Shown piece after piece: positions 8,687 to 16,785 of a stretch of 64,000 nucleotides of DNA. The DNA lies in the NCBI RefSeq assembly GCF_900111615.1, contig NZ_FOHU01000003.1:62001-126000 (forward strand), read 5' to 3'. Each line of letters begins with the position of its first letter. Position 1 is the stretch's first letter. The notes under the pieces are model-generated. The model saw only the letters and a list, made by a program, of their open reading frames with translations. It did no database searches and had not been told where the DNA came from. The position numbers were made by a program, and so were the translations under genes. This stretch comes from Natronincola peptidivorans. GTDB lineage: Bacteria; Bacillota; Clostridia; Peptostreptococcales; Natronincolaceae.

Positions 8687-9781
8687 TTATTTTAAGTCTA
8701 AATCTAATCCTGAATCTTCAATCAGAGCTTTAGTGTCTTCAAAGTAATTACCAAGCTCTTTGATAGGCATATCTTGAACTTTTAAATCACTAAAGTTTAT
8801 AATTTTGGACTCTACTTCAGCAGGATAAACCGCACCATATTGTGAGTTAATAAGCTGCTCTAGTGACTCTCCTACGAAGGCTACTTGATTTTCAGGCAGT
8901 AATAACCACTCAAGAAAAATAGCTCCGTTGTCTGCATTAGGTCCACCTTTAACAAGTCCTACACCTGCTGCGTTAGCAACGACTCCCATTTGACCTTCTC
9001 CTTGATCAAGATAAATAAAGGCTACATTGTTGTTTTGAGGTTCTACTAATTGTTGATGAAAGTAGTAGTTATTCACAAGACCGAAGGCATGCTCACCAGC
9101 TCCTACTGCTCTACGAATGTCACCATGTCCTTCGTAAATACCTGCTGCATTCTCCTTAATTGCAGTAATCCAATCAGTTGTTTTCTCGTCACCCCACTGA
9201 TATCTAAGAGCTGAAACATGTCCAATCATGCCACCATTACCACCACGAGTAATTGCATATCCATTTTCTACTTCTGCCCAATTAGCATCGAATAAATCCT
9301 CTATACTTTTTGGCATTTCTTCTTCGGTAATAAGATCCTTGTTATAAATAAAACCACGAGACCTAGCTGAAATTGCAAAATATGCATTGTCATCAGCTCT
9401 AAAGTCTACAGGAATGGTTTCAATTCCTTCCGGGTTTGATCCTTGTAATAACCCCTCCATATGTAGGTATCCTAAAGCACCAAGATCATTTGAGATAAAG
9501 ATGTCTGCTCGTACATTATTTTTTTCCTCAAGAATTTGCAACGGATTCGCTCCATGTAAAGATAAAACTTCTATTCCTGTTTCTTCTGAGAACTTATCAA
9601 GTAGTGCTTGGACAAACCTTTCATTTCTAGCTGAATAAACCACTAACTGGCCTGCTTCCTCTACACTTGTGCCAACTCCCTCTTCATCTGGCGCTGCAAC
9701 CGTCTGGCTACTGCAGCCAATAGCAGTAATTGCCAAGATACCCATCATGATAAATGCTAAGATTTTTTTCTTTGTGAACAT
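8687..9781 (-). CDS. fbpA: Iron(III)-binding lipoprotein of ABC transporter
   Basis: This 364-residue extracellular solute-binding protein has a lipoprotein signal peptide ending in AIGC (Cys23 lipidated) and is anchored on the outer face of the membrane. It belongs to the FbpA/FutA class of the periplasmic-binding fold. The adjacent tyrosine pair in VNNYYF matches the YY pair that binds ferric iron in this class. It is the first gene of the fbpABC-like operon and has a GAGGGGGAAA ribosome binding site. Upstream is a consensus-like promoter overlapped by a Fur-box palindrome, so expression is expected to rise on iron starvation. Confidence 0.9.
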   Translation of the reverse strand: MFTKKKILAFIMMGILAITAIGCSSQTVAAPDEEGVGTSVEEAGQLVVYSARNERFVQALLDKFSEETGIEVLSLHGANPLQILEEKNNVRADIFISNDLGALGYLHMEGLLQGSNPEGIETIPVDFRADDNAYFAISARSRGFIYNKDLITEEEMPKSIEDLFDANWAEVENGYAITRGGNGGMIGHVSALRYQWGDEKTTDWITAIKENAAGIYEGHGDIRRAVGAGEHAFGLVNNYYFHQQLVEPQNNNVAFIYLDQGEGQMGVVANAAGVGLVKGGPNADNGAIFLEWLLLPENQVAFVGESLEQLINSQYGAVYPAEVESKIINFSDLKVQDMPIKELGNYFEDTKALIEDSGLDLDLK

Positions 9782-9819
9782 TAAATTTCCCCCTCAGTTG
9801 TCATTAATTATCAGTATTA

Positions 9820-9875
9820 AATGATAAGTGTTATCATTCCTTTCTTATTATATACCTTTTGATAATTATTATCAA
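9820..9875 (-). promoter_or_regulatory. Iron-transport promoter with two Fur-like operators
   Basis: On the minus strand, TTGATA (9870-9875) and TATAAT (9847-9852) are separated by exactly 17 bases. The palindrome tgataattattatca (9860-9874) covers the -35 and spacer. A second perfect inverted repeat, aatgataagtgttatcatt (9820-9838), lies downstream of the -10. Both resemble the GATAATNATTATC Fur box. Fur control is an inference from motif and gene function. Confidence 0.75.
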
Positions 9876-9887
9876 TAATATTTTTTT

Positions 9888-9901
9888 GTGACAATTGTCA
9901 C
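9888..9901. promoter_or_regulatory. Perfect 14-bp palindrome upstream of the iron promoter
   Basis: GTGACAATTGTCAC is perfectly self-complementary and lies 12 bases upstream of the fbpA -35 box. It differs from the Fur-like sites and could be an operator for another regulator; none is identified. Confidence 0.4.
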
Positions 9902-9915
9902 TATTGGACAATAAA

Positions 9916-9964
9916 AAAACCTAATCATAAAATAGTTATAAACTATTTTACAATTAGGTTTTAT
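9916..9964 (-). terminator. Terminator of the AI-2E gene
   Basis: An outer stem (aaaacctaat / attaggtttt) and an inner stem (aaaatagt / actatttt) form one long hairpin ending in a T-run on the minus strand. Confidence 0.85.
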
Positions 9965-10004
9965 AAAAATTTATTCCTTGGGTGCAGTGCTAAATCTCGC
10001 TGCA

Positions 10005-11192
10005 TCACGTGCCATTGCTATCGCCTTGAAGCTTTTTATTATTCTTTATCTCTAGCTGTCTATCGATGAATCGGACTACCAAAAGTCTAAAAATGGCAAA
10101 TATAGGAACTCCTAGGAACATTCCTAATACCCCTGCCAGCTTCCCTCCTACTACGATGGCAAATATAATCCAGAAGGGTCTTAATCCTACGCTGTCTCCT
10201 AATATTTTAGGTCCTAAGATCAGTCCATCAAACTGCTGTAGTGCAAGGATAAAGATAAGCACCCAGATAGCTTTTATGGGACTATCAAAAAAGGTAATAA
10301 TGGTGGCTGGTATACCTCCAATAAAGGGTCCAAAGTAAGGAATCATATTGGTAATGCCTATAATAGCACTTAGTAGTAGAGCATAGCGGATATTCATAAT
10401 GCTTAAACCTATTAGACAAATAACACCTATAATAAAGGAATCTAGAGATTTCCCAATGATAAACTTGCTGAAGAGTTCATCTGCATCCCTGCCAAAATCT
10501 TTGATTCTATCTACTTTTTCATCCTTCATGATGGCTCTTAAAAATTTCTCTGAAGCTTCTTTAAAGGATTCTTTGTCCGTCAGCATATAAAAGGAGATAA
10601 TTAATCCTAGTAGAAAATTTAAGACTCCCGAGGTAACATTCATAACACTAACAGCAAAGTTTTCTAGTAAATATTGTAATATCTGACTCGTTCGATTAAA
10701 AATATCCTTTACATTTTGCTCGATATATTCTGCAATGTTATATTGACTTTCTAGTCCTAAGTCCTTTGACCAGTATTCTAGCCAATCACTGGTCATGTTG
10801 AGATACTCAGGTACTCTTCTAACAATTTCTCTTATATTGTTGCTGATTTGTGGTGCTACAAATACTATTAACATAGCAATGAAACTAATGAGAAGTATAT
10901 ACACTGTTAAAATACTTATCATTCTATGGAACTTATATTTACCCACAACAAATTTTGAGTGGCTATATAGATTCTTTTCAAACCATCTCACACCAGGGTT
11001 TAAAATATATGCTATAAATCCTCCTATAATAAAGGGGCTCAATATTCTTCTTACCCAGCTGAAGCTTCCAGAAAAGCTGCTATATATAGATTTTAGGTTG
11101 TCTAACACTTGGTAAAAAATAATGGCTAAAATAATTGTAAGACTGGCATATAGAGAATATTTTAAATACTGCTTATCCCATTGTATCTTCAC
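10005..11192 (-). CDS. AI-2E family transporter
   Basis: This 395-residue membrane protein has about eight predicted transmembrane segments: two near the N-terminus, a long amphipathic linker (residues about 100-180) and a C-terminal cluster with the conserved GPFIGGIPA and LDSFIIGVICLIG segments of the AI-2E/UPF0118 family. Family members have been linked to export of autoinducer-2 or to Na+/H+ antiport; the substrate is not predictable. It starts with GTG behind GAGGGGGA and is monocistronic with its own terminator. Confidence 0.88.
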   Translation of the reverse strand: MKIQWDKQYLKYSLYASLTIILAIIFYQVLDNLKSIYSSFSGSFSWVRRILSPFIIGGFIAYILNPGVRWFEKNLYSHSKFVVGKYKFHRMISILTVYILLISFIAMLIVFVAPQISNNIREIVRRVPEYLNMTSDWLEYWSKDLGLESQYNIAEYIEQNVKDIFNRTSQILQYLLENFAVSVMNVTSGVLNFLLGLIISFYMLTDKESFKEASEKFLRAIMKDEKVDRIKDFGRDADELFSKFIIGKSLDSFIIGVICLIGLSIMNIRYALLLSAIIGITNMIPYFGPFIGGIPATIITFFDSPIKAIWVLIFILALQQFDGLILGPKILGDSVGLRPFWIIFAIVVGGKLAGVLGMFLGVPIFAIFRLLVVRFIDRQLEIKNNKKLQGDSNGT

Positions 11193-11335
11193 AACGATCC
11201 CCCTCTTTTTAAAATATACTGTAACTATCTTCCTTTGGTGTAGTACTAGGTCTCATTCCATTATACATGATTTTGTACTATCAAGCTATCATTATTGGTA
11301 AAATATCGTCGAATCATGGAGGTATATCTAGTAAA

Positions 11336-12049
11336 TTAGTGCTGCAGGTTTATTGGAGGTATTTCCCCTTTATAGGGTGAAATCACTAAGCCTTTTTCTG
11401 TAGAATAGGTGGCAAGAAAGATCTCTTTTGTACTTGTATAGCCTTGTTGTTTTATCATCGTAATGATATCCTCTCTAGATAGTTTTAGTATATCTAAGCT
11501 TTTTTCATCTATCCTTCCCTCCAGAACAATAATGGTGGGTATGCCTTCCTCTTCTGGTATAATAGACATATCCTTTGGAGTTAATGGTTGTACTTCTGTC
11601 TTTTTTAATACGGTTAATTTGCCATTTGATTCGACTATAGCATATTTTACATCATTAAAATTAAATATGTCCTTTTCTCTAAGCATCATTAATACTTCAT
11701 CGATAGAATACTTAATATCCTTTATGTTTTTAACAATAAATCTTCCATTTTCTATAATAAGGGTTGGTTCAAAGGAGATGAATCTACCAAACCTTCTATG
11801 CTTCAACACCCATCTGCTGACGATATTTTGCAAAAGGGCTAAAATAATAATAGCAAATATTGTAGGCATATGCTCTATATCTGGATCTGCAATATCTGCA
11901 CCTACCACTGATCCCATGGTAATAATCACCAAAAAATCAAATACTGGCAGTTCTCCAATAGGACGTTTTCCCATAATGTATACGGTAAGTAATAGTAGAA
12001 GGGGTAAAATCGTTATAATTCTCAAGAAAATTGTGAGGTAATCCTGCAT
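11336..12049 (-). CDS. DUF421 (YetF/YdfS-like) membrane protein
   Basis: This 237-residue protein has three N-terminal transmembrane segments, including the conserved MGKRPIGELPVFDFLVIITMG region, followed by a cytoplasmic YetF-type domain containing KREDI/LSREDI and a C-terminal beta domain. This matches the DUF421 family, common in spore formers, whose biochemical role is not settled. It starts with ATG at 12049 behind GGAGGTTG. No partner gene is adjacent. The fold-back repeat at 12139-12420 lies just upstream. Confidence 0.85.
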   Translation of the reverse strand: MQDYLTIFLRIITILPLLLLLTVYIMGKRPIGELPVFDFLVIITMGSVVGADIADPDIEHMPTIFAIIILALLQNIVSRWVLKHRRFGRFISFEPTLIIENGRFIVKNIKDIKYSIDEVLMMLREKDIFNFNDVKYAIVESNGKLTVLKKTEVQPLTPKDMSIIPEEEGIPTIIVLEGRIDEKSLDILKLSREDIITMIKQQGYTSTKEIFLATYSTEKGLVISPYKGEIPPINLQH

Positions 12050-12138
12050 CTTTTATTTACAACCTCCTTTATCCATCAGTATTGCCTATAAAACAATTTT
12101 TTCTACATTTTTCCTGGAGGTTATTTAATTGCATAAAA

Positions 12139-12420
12139 ACACCAACCCTTATAGGTTGGTGTGTTGGTGTCAGACTGAAGACAAAGCATGAAGCTTACTT
12201 ACAAACCCGATTTTTAAAACTTAAGTAAATGATTAGGGAAGTTAAAATAAAAGAGCGTAAGATAATCAGATAAGAGTTTTCAACTGTTTGAGCGTAGCGA
12301 GTTTTGAAAACTCCTGATTGTCTTTAAGCTCATTCCTGCCCTGGTCCTGAGCGGATTTACGTAGTTTTAAAAATGTTAGGGTTTGTCTACAAGCTGACAC
12401 CAACCCTTATAGGTTGGTGT
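12139..12420. repeat. Long imperfect fold-back (MITE-like) element
   Basis: The 24-base sequence beginning acaccaaccc and ending ggttggtgt occurs at both ends (12139-12162 and 12397-12420) and is itself a hairpin. The two halves between them are inverted copies of one another: gttggtgtcag pairs with ctgacaccaac, acaaaccc and tttttaaaact pair with agttttaaaaa and gggtttgt, and gataatcag and gagttttcaa pair with ttgaaaactc and ctgattgtc. The arms are about 130 bases with gaps, around a loop containing gagcgtagcgag. No transposase is present. The right end supplies the last codons and the terminator of the ATP-grasp gene. Confidence 0.75.
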
Positions 12421-13747
12421 TTTTTTCTACGATATAGTTTGGTACCGTAAAGCATTCTACAATACTTCCAATAATATTTTCTCTACCGGTACGGGTATAA
12501 ATCCCCTGTAGCTTTTCATTGTACATAAATAAGCCAATGATATAATTGTTTTCAATAAATGCTACATCCTTATCCTTGAACATCGCCATTGGTATGTTGG
12601 GTACTTGACAAAATTGCTGTAATAAATACTCTTCCTTTGCTTCATTTTTTATTATCCTTCTCCATTCCTCTACGGTAAAATCTCTTCCAATATATACGCC
12701 GCAGGAAGCGTACTTATCTGTTGGTTTTAATACGAGCTGGTCCTTGTTTTTAATAGTGAAATCAACCAATTCTACATTTTCTCCATCAAAGGTGGTGGTG
12801 TAAGGAATATGTTCTTCAACAAACCGACGCTCCTCCTCTGATAAAAATGGCGTTTTTAGAGGGTCATGCAGAATGCTGAAGATTTTTTTGTTGTGAATAA
12901 TTTGAGAGCGTATGGGACCTACCACACATACTGCTCCATCTAGGTAGGCCTCAATAAAATCCTGCACTGCTGTTTCATTATGAATTATTTCCCATGTTAC
13001 TGCCCTCCGATAAATACAATCAATAGGAAAGTCTCCATAAAACAGTTTACCTTCTTTATATTGTAAATCTCTAATATCCGCTATGACGGTAGGACATCCT
13101 CTTTTCTCAAAGGCCTTCTTAAACTCTGTAAACTCACTAGGTACTGTTGAAGAAAAGAAATCTACAATGGCTAGTCTAGGTTTTTCCTCTCCGCCTTTAA
13201 ACTGTTTATAGTTATTCAGCAATGCATCTACCCATGTATCAAAAAACTCAAAGGTAGTAAAGCTATAATCCTTCTTTAATTCTTTTATGGCTAGGGACCT
13301 CTCCATTATCCATTGTAGCTCTCTAGCTTCTACCATTCCGGAGGAGCCATCTGCATTCAGTTCGCAAAATTGAAAGCTGCCGTTATAATGATAAAAGATA
13401 TCAAATCTTCCCATAGGTACAGGGATAGCATAGCCTGGGTCCTTGAGTATCATTTTTTCAAGCAATGGTGTAAACTCAAAATTTTTTCTGAAGGCTTCAT
13501 TGCTTAAATAATGATTAATAACCTTTCTTAATATCTTCATCAGCATAGTTGTCAATGCTTGAAATTTTTCAAAATCCTCTTTGCTTAGGAACATTGGCTG
13601 GTATAAAAATTCTACTGGTTTACCCTTGTACTCAGCAGGTGATTGCCCTACTTCTTCAAAAACTTTTTTATAGTCCTTTATGTAGGCTTCTTTGTTGTTT
13701 AAAACATTGTTATGATATTGAGAAAACACTTCACTGATGGTGGTCAT
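12407..13747 (-). CDS. Circularly permuted ATP-grasp / glutathionylspermidine-synthase-like ligase
   Basis: This 446-residue protein resembles the GSP-synthase/circularly permuted ATP-grasp class. Visible features are a metal- and substrate-binding region (GRFDIFYHYNGSFQFCELNADGSSG, about residues 112-136) and a late ATP-binding segment (QLVLKPTDKYASCGVYIG). These enzymes ligate a carboxylate to an amine using ATP. The gene starts three bases after the glutamate-cysteine-ligase-like gene ends, with its own GGGAGGG site, so the two are almost certainly co-translated. The product may be a gamma-glutamylcysteine-derived peptide or amide; this is inference. The final residues (KNTNL) are encoded inside the fold-back repeat, suggesting that the repeat replaced the native 3' end. 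Confidence 0.75.
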   Translation of the reverse strand: MTTISEVFSQYHNNVLNNKEAYIKDYKKVFEEVGQSPAEYKGKPVEFLYQPMFLSKEDFEKFQALTTMLMKILRKVINHYLSNEAFRKNFEFTPLLEKMILKDPGYAIPVPMGRFDIFYHYNGSFQFCELNADGSSGMVEARELQWIMERSLAIKELKKDYSFTTFEFFDTWVDALLNNYKQFKGGEEKPRLAIVDFFSSTVPSEFTEFKKAFEKRGCPTVIADIRDLQYKEGKLFYGDFPIDCIYRRAVTWEIIHNETAVQDFIEAYLDGAVCVVGPIRSQIIHNKKIFSILHDPLKTPFLSEEERRFVEEHIPYTTTFDGENVELVDFTIKNKDQLVLKPTDKYASCGVYIGRDFTVEEWRRIIKNEAKEEYLLQQFCQVPNIPMAMFKDKDVAFIENNYIIGLFMYNEKLQGIYTRTGRENIIGSIVECFTVPNYIVEKNTNL

Positions 13748-13750
13748 GGG

Positions 13751-15046
13751 TTATTCCCTCCCAAATTGATTTAGTCCACACCATTTAAAAGCTTCCATTC
13801 CTTTAGAAGCCATGTTTGATTTTATCACAAGGGCAGGATTTTTCTTGTTTATAATTAGTTTTTCTAGCGGCAGTAGATACGGCTTCTCTGATTCATCTAA
13901 ACCTTTTTTTGCTAGGTCAAATAAGATAGGTACAAAATCTTTAACCGCTTTACATTTAAATCTTCCTTCAAAGCCTTTTTCCTCTATGGCTTTTTTTGCA
14001 CATCTTACTTTTTCTTCCTCTGTAGATTTAGCCAGCTCATATAAATAATTTAAAGCCATATCATTATAAAAAATCCCTTTTATTAGAGCTACATAAGCCA
14101 TGTTTAGTGGATAGGGTAGAGCATCTCCCATCCGGATTTCTATATAGGTTCTAATTCTTACGTCTGGAAAAACCATAGATAGTATATGGTCTAGTTCCTT
14201 CTCAGTAGTATCAGCATTGATTAATTCCTCAGCCTTTTTATCATAGGTCCTAACAGCTTCTCCGTCCTTCATGATAAATATTGGGGGTGTATCTAGTATA
14301 TACTTGGCATAATCTTCATAACCAAAGGTTTTGTTTAAGGAGTTAGGCACAATACTGCTTCTATCCTTATCAGTATTTTCCCAAATCGTACTTCTAATAC
14401 TGTTTTTTTTATACAAATGCCCTTCAAAGACTGGTGCATTATCAGTAATTAAATGTAGTAGAGGTGATAAGAAATTTGCTACTCGAAATTTCTTTATGAA
14501 ATCTTCTTCATTTTTGTAATCAATTACTACCTGTAGAGAAGCAGTCCCCTTCATCATGTTATGAGCATAGATCCCCTTTGTTTGAAAATATTCTGCCATA
14601 TATCCATAACGTTTCTTGGGATTAAAAGGTATATCTTTGATAGAGGTTTTGGGGTGGTATCCTATGGCCATTAATAGTTGATTTTGTTCCTCTAGTATAG
14701 GGATAATTTTCTTTAAAAAATCAAGATAAATGGTTTCTACTTCCTGTAAGCTGCTGCAGGGCTTTATGCTAATCTCCAGTTGTCCTCCTGGCTCCAATGT
14801 AATAGCAGCTTCCTGGTCTCCTAAGCCCACTACATAATCTCCTTCATATTTTGGTTCATATCCCTTTTTAATCAGCTTTTTCAATATGCTTTCGATACCT
14901 TCTTCTTCATAGTAGGTGACAGATTCCATGCTGTCCTTTTTTACTATAATATGTTCCAGCTCTACTCCAATTTTTAAGCTTTCTTCAGGTTTTTCTCCAC
15001 TTTTTATAAATGCAGCAATCTGTTTTACCTGTTTTTCATACTCCAT
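13751..15046 (-). CDS. Glutamate-cysteine ligase-like protein (GCS2 family)
   Basis: This 431-residue protein has the hallmarks of the carboxylate-amine ligase GCS2 family: IGVELEHIIV near residue 25, EPGGQLEISIKP near 103-114, and EIRMGDALPYP near 304. The family forms gamma-glutamyl bonds, classically gamma-glutamylcysteine, using ATP. A gamma-Glu-Cys synthase without a recognisable GshB is uncommon in Clostridia. Its partner is the ATP-grasp ligase immediately downstream. It starts with ATG at 15046 behind AGAGGTGA. Cytosolic, no signal peptide. The exact substrate amino acid is not fixed by sequence, so gamma-glutamylation of another amine remains possible. Confidence 0.8.
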   Translation of the reverse strand: MEYEKQVKQIAAFIKSGEKPEESLKIGVELEHIIVKKDSMESVTYYEEEGIESILKKLIKKGYEPKYEGDYVVGLGDQEAAITLEPGGQLEISIKPCSSLQEVETIYLDFLKKIIPILEEQNQLLMAIGYHPKTSIKDIPFNPKKRYGYMAEYFQTKGIYAHNMMKGTASLQVVIDYKNEEDFIKKFRVANFLSPLLHLITDNAPVFEGHLYKKNSIRSTIWENTDKDRSSIVPNSLNKTFGYEDYAKYILDTPPIFIMKDGEAVRTYDKKAEELINADTTEKELDHILSMVFPDVRIRTYIEIRMGDALPYPLNMAYVALIKGIFYNDMALNYLYELAKSTEEEKVRCAKKAIEEKGFEGRFKCKAVKDFVPILFDLAKKGLDESEKPYLLPLEKLIINKKNPALVIKSNMASKGMEAFKWCGLNQFGRE

Positions 15047-15124
15047 TGTCTATTCACCTCTATCTTTTTAGCGTTACTATTAATAAATACCCTTTTTCCT
15101 ACTACATAAGCAGGCTTATACAAT

Positions 15125-16432
15125 TTATTTCTTTAAAAGATACATCTCCATTTCTTCATTGGTAATAATAAATGTTTTTGTTTTTGTATCTAAGTATACT
15201 TCATTTATCTCCCAGGGGCCTTGAAAAATAACCTCTTCTTCTCCCTGTTGGTTAAGCTTAATCAACTTTCTTCCATCTAATAAATAGCCTTCTTTTTGGT
15301 GGGATATAACAAACATGTCTTGGCTGTTTAGTAGAGCAGGATTATTATACTTTTTTCTATCCTTTTCATAGATCTCCACCAGCTCTAGTACTTCTTTTTT
15401 TCCTATGGAGCTGGCATAAAGGTAATTGTCAAATAAAATCTCATAGTAATTGAAATGGATGTTTTCTACCTCCATGCCTTCTTCTGCGGCTACATCATAT
15501 ACATATACTTTTTCATAGTTTAGTTCATCTAATTCTTTATGGGGGGTTATTGTTATATCACCAACAGAAACGCCTATCTTTGCAGCATTTTTACTCCACT
15601 GCAGGCTGTCTATTGGATCAATCAATCCCTTAGAGTTTTCATAGATAGTTTTTGCCTTTTTTTCCTCTACATTTAACAGTGCTAATTCTTCTCCTATATA
15701 AGTATTCCAATGTCCTATGGTTATTTCCTTCTCCTGAGCTGCTTCAGGGATTTTGATATAAGCAATATAATTATCATCCGGCGACCATAGGGCTGTGGTT
15801 GCATCAATAGTTGTATAAAGCTCTCCTTTATCATTATATATCTCCTGATTGTGATAAATAAAGTAATTATTTTTATTGCTCCATTGGGTTGTAAAGGAAA
15901 AGGTTCTAAAGGCATCCTGCGAAATATTTTTTTTGATAGGTACTGGTTCATCTTGCTGAAAAAAATAAAGGTATAAATCTGCTTCTTCTAGAGGCCCTTT
16001 AGTATATAAAACTCCTTCTTGACTGGGAGATACTAAAAGATTCGGCCTTTGAATTCCCATTATTTCATCATCGATTCTTTTTTCTTCTTCTCCAGTCCTA
16101 TAAAATAATTGTCCATCTAAATCTATATATACAGCAGCATCCTCCCCCAAAGCTATATATACATCATAATTCTCCGCCTCTGGATGAATAGCCTTTAAAT
16201 CTTCATTTTCTAAATCAAGTCTATAAAGATTCCACTGATTCTTTTTAATACCTGTGAAAAAAAATTTTCCTTCCTGTACTTTATATCCATTTATACTGCT
16301 AAACCCTTGCACTTTTTCTACTTGTCGCAGCTCTTCAATAGTTTCTTCCTGTACTGGCTCTTTGCTGCATCCTATTATATTTAGTACTACCAATATAAGT
16401 ATTATAACAAAATAATCCTTCTTTTTTTTCAC
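15125..16432 (-). CDS. Beta-propeller-like lipoprotein, 435 aa
   Basis: The N-terminus (five charged residues, a hydrophobic stretch, then NIIGC with lipidated Cys22) is a clear lipoprotein signal. The rest is a chain of short beta-rich repeats with YxLDLENEDL, LxVSPSQEGVLY, WSPDDNYIAYI and LQWSKNAAKIGVSV segments, as in TolB/WD-like propellers. The start is put at GTG 16432, six bases after AAGGTG; upstream in-frame ATG codons lack a site and would push the signal inward. It lies 78 bases upstream of the gamma-glutamyl ligase gene on the same strand but may be transcribed apart. Function unknown; surface location is predicted. Confidence 0.7.
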   Translation of the reverse strand: MKKKKDYFVIILILVVLNIIGCSKEPVQEETIEELRQVEKVQGFSSINGYKVQEGKFFFTGIKKNQWNLYRLDLENEDLKAIHPEAENYDVYIALGEDAAVYIDLDGQLFYRTGEEEKRIDDEIMGIQRPNLLVSPSQEGVLYTKGPLEEADLYLYFFQQDEPVPIKKNISQDAFRTFSFTTQWSNKNNYFIYHNQEIYNDKGELYTTIDATTALWSPDDNYIAYIKIPEAAQEKEITIGHWNTYIGEELALLNVEEKKAKTIYENSKGLIDPIDSLQWSKNAAKIGVSVGDITITPHKELDELNYEKVYVYDVAAEEGMEVENIHFNYYEILFDNYLYASSIGKKEVLELVEIYEKDRKKYNNPALLNSQDMFVISHQKEGYLLDGRKLIKLNQQGEEEVIFQGPWEINEVYLDTKTKTFIITNEEMEMYLLKK

Positions 16433-16484
16433 TGTTTTCACCTTCTTCTGTAAATTGTATGTTGATAGTTTCCCCTGCAACTTT

Positions 16485-16720
16485 CCAATTTAGTCGAAGA
16501 TGAAAGAACAAATTTGACTTCGTCAATTTGTTTTCGCTGGATGAAACAACTAAGCGATCAGCACAATTTAGCAAGCTAAATTGGCTGCCTGCTTATAGGG
16601 GGACTTAGTCCCCCTTCGACGCCTGCTATCGCAGCCTGAGCACCCCCCTTAAACCAGCGAGGGGAAACCCCTCTGCACTCCCCATGTCTAGAAAATCGGA
16701 AACCATAATTTCCTAGACAT
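16485..16720. other. Intergenic segment with six or more stable hairpins
   Basis: Stems seen, in order: near-perfect at 16508-16531 (caaattt/aatttg), perfect at 16564-16583 (caatttagc/gctaaattg), 16597-16615 (agggggac/gtccccct), which is enclosed by ggctgc (16583-16588) and gcagcc (16630-16635), 16659-16673 (gagggg/cccctc), and 16684-16720 (tgtctag/ctagaca with extension). The first two are bracketed by ccaatttag (16485-16493) and ctaaattgg (16576-16584). It is visibly richer in GC than its surroundings. No ORF with a ribosome binding site is convincing. It could be a structured RNA, an element end, or the long leader of the lipoprotein gene. Confidence 0.6.
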
Positions 16721-16725
16721 TAACA

Positions 16726-16775
16726 AAATCCAGTCACCTTGGTATAACTAGTTATACATATAGGTGCTGGATTTG
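16726..16775 (-). terminator. Terminator after thrB
   Basis: The arms aaatccagtcacct and aggtgctggattt pair imperfectly and enclose a perfect palindrome (gtataactagttatac, 16742-16757). The hairpin is placed just after the thrB stop, with T residues on the minus strand. Related in arm sequence to the hairpins at 2001, 23440 and 31460. Confidence 0.7.
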
Positions 16776-16785
16776 TTATTTGAAT

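Noticed and set aside
12139-12420. CRISPR-like repeat pair (two identical 24-base repeats)
   Set aside because: Only two copies, about 230 bases apart, with self-complementary arms between them; no cas genes. It fits a fold-back element instead.
16335-16574. 79-codon minus-strand frame over the hairpin cluster
   Set aside because: No ribosome binding site, low-complexity composition, and it overlaps the better-supported lipoprotein gene and RNA stems.
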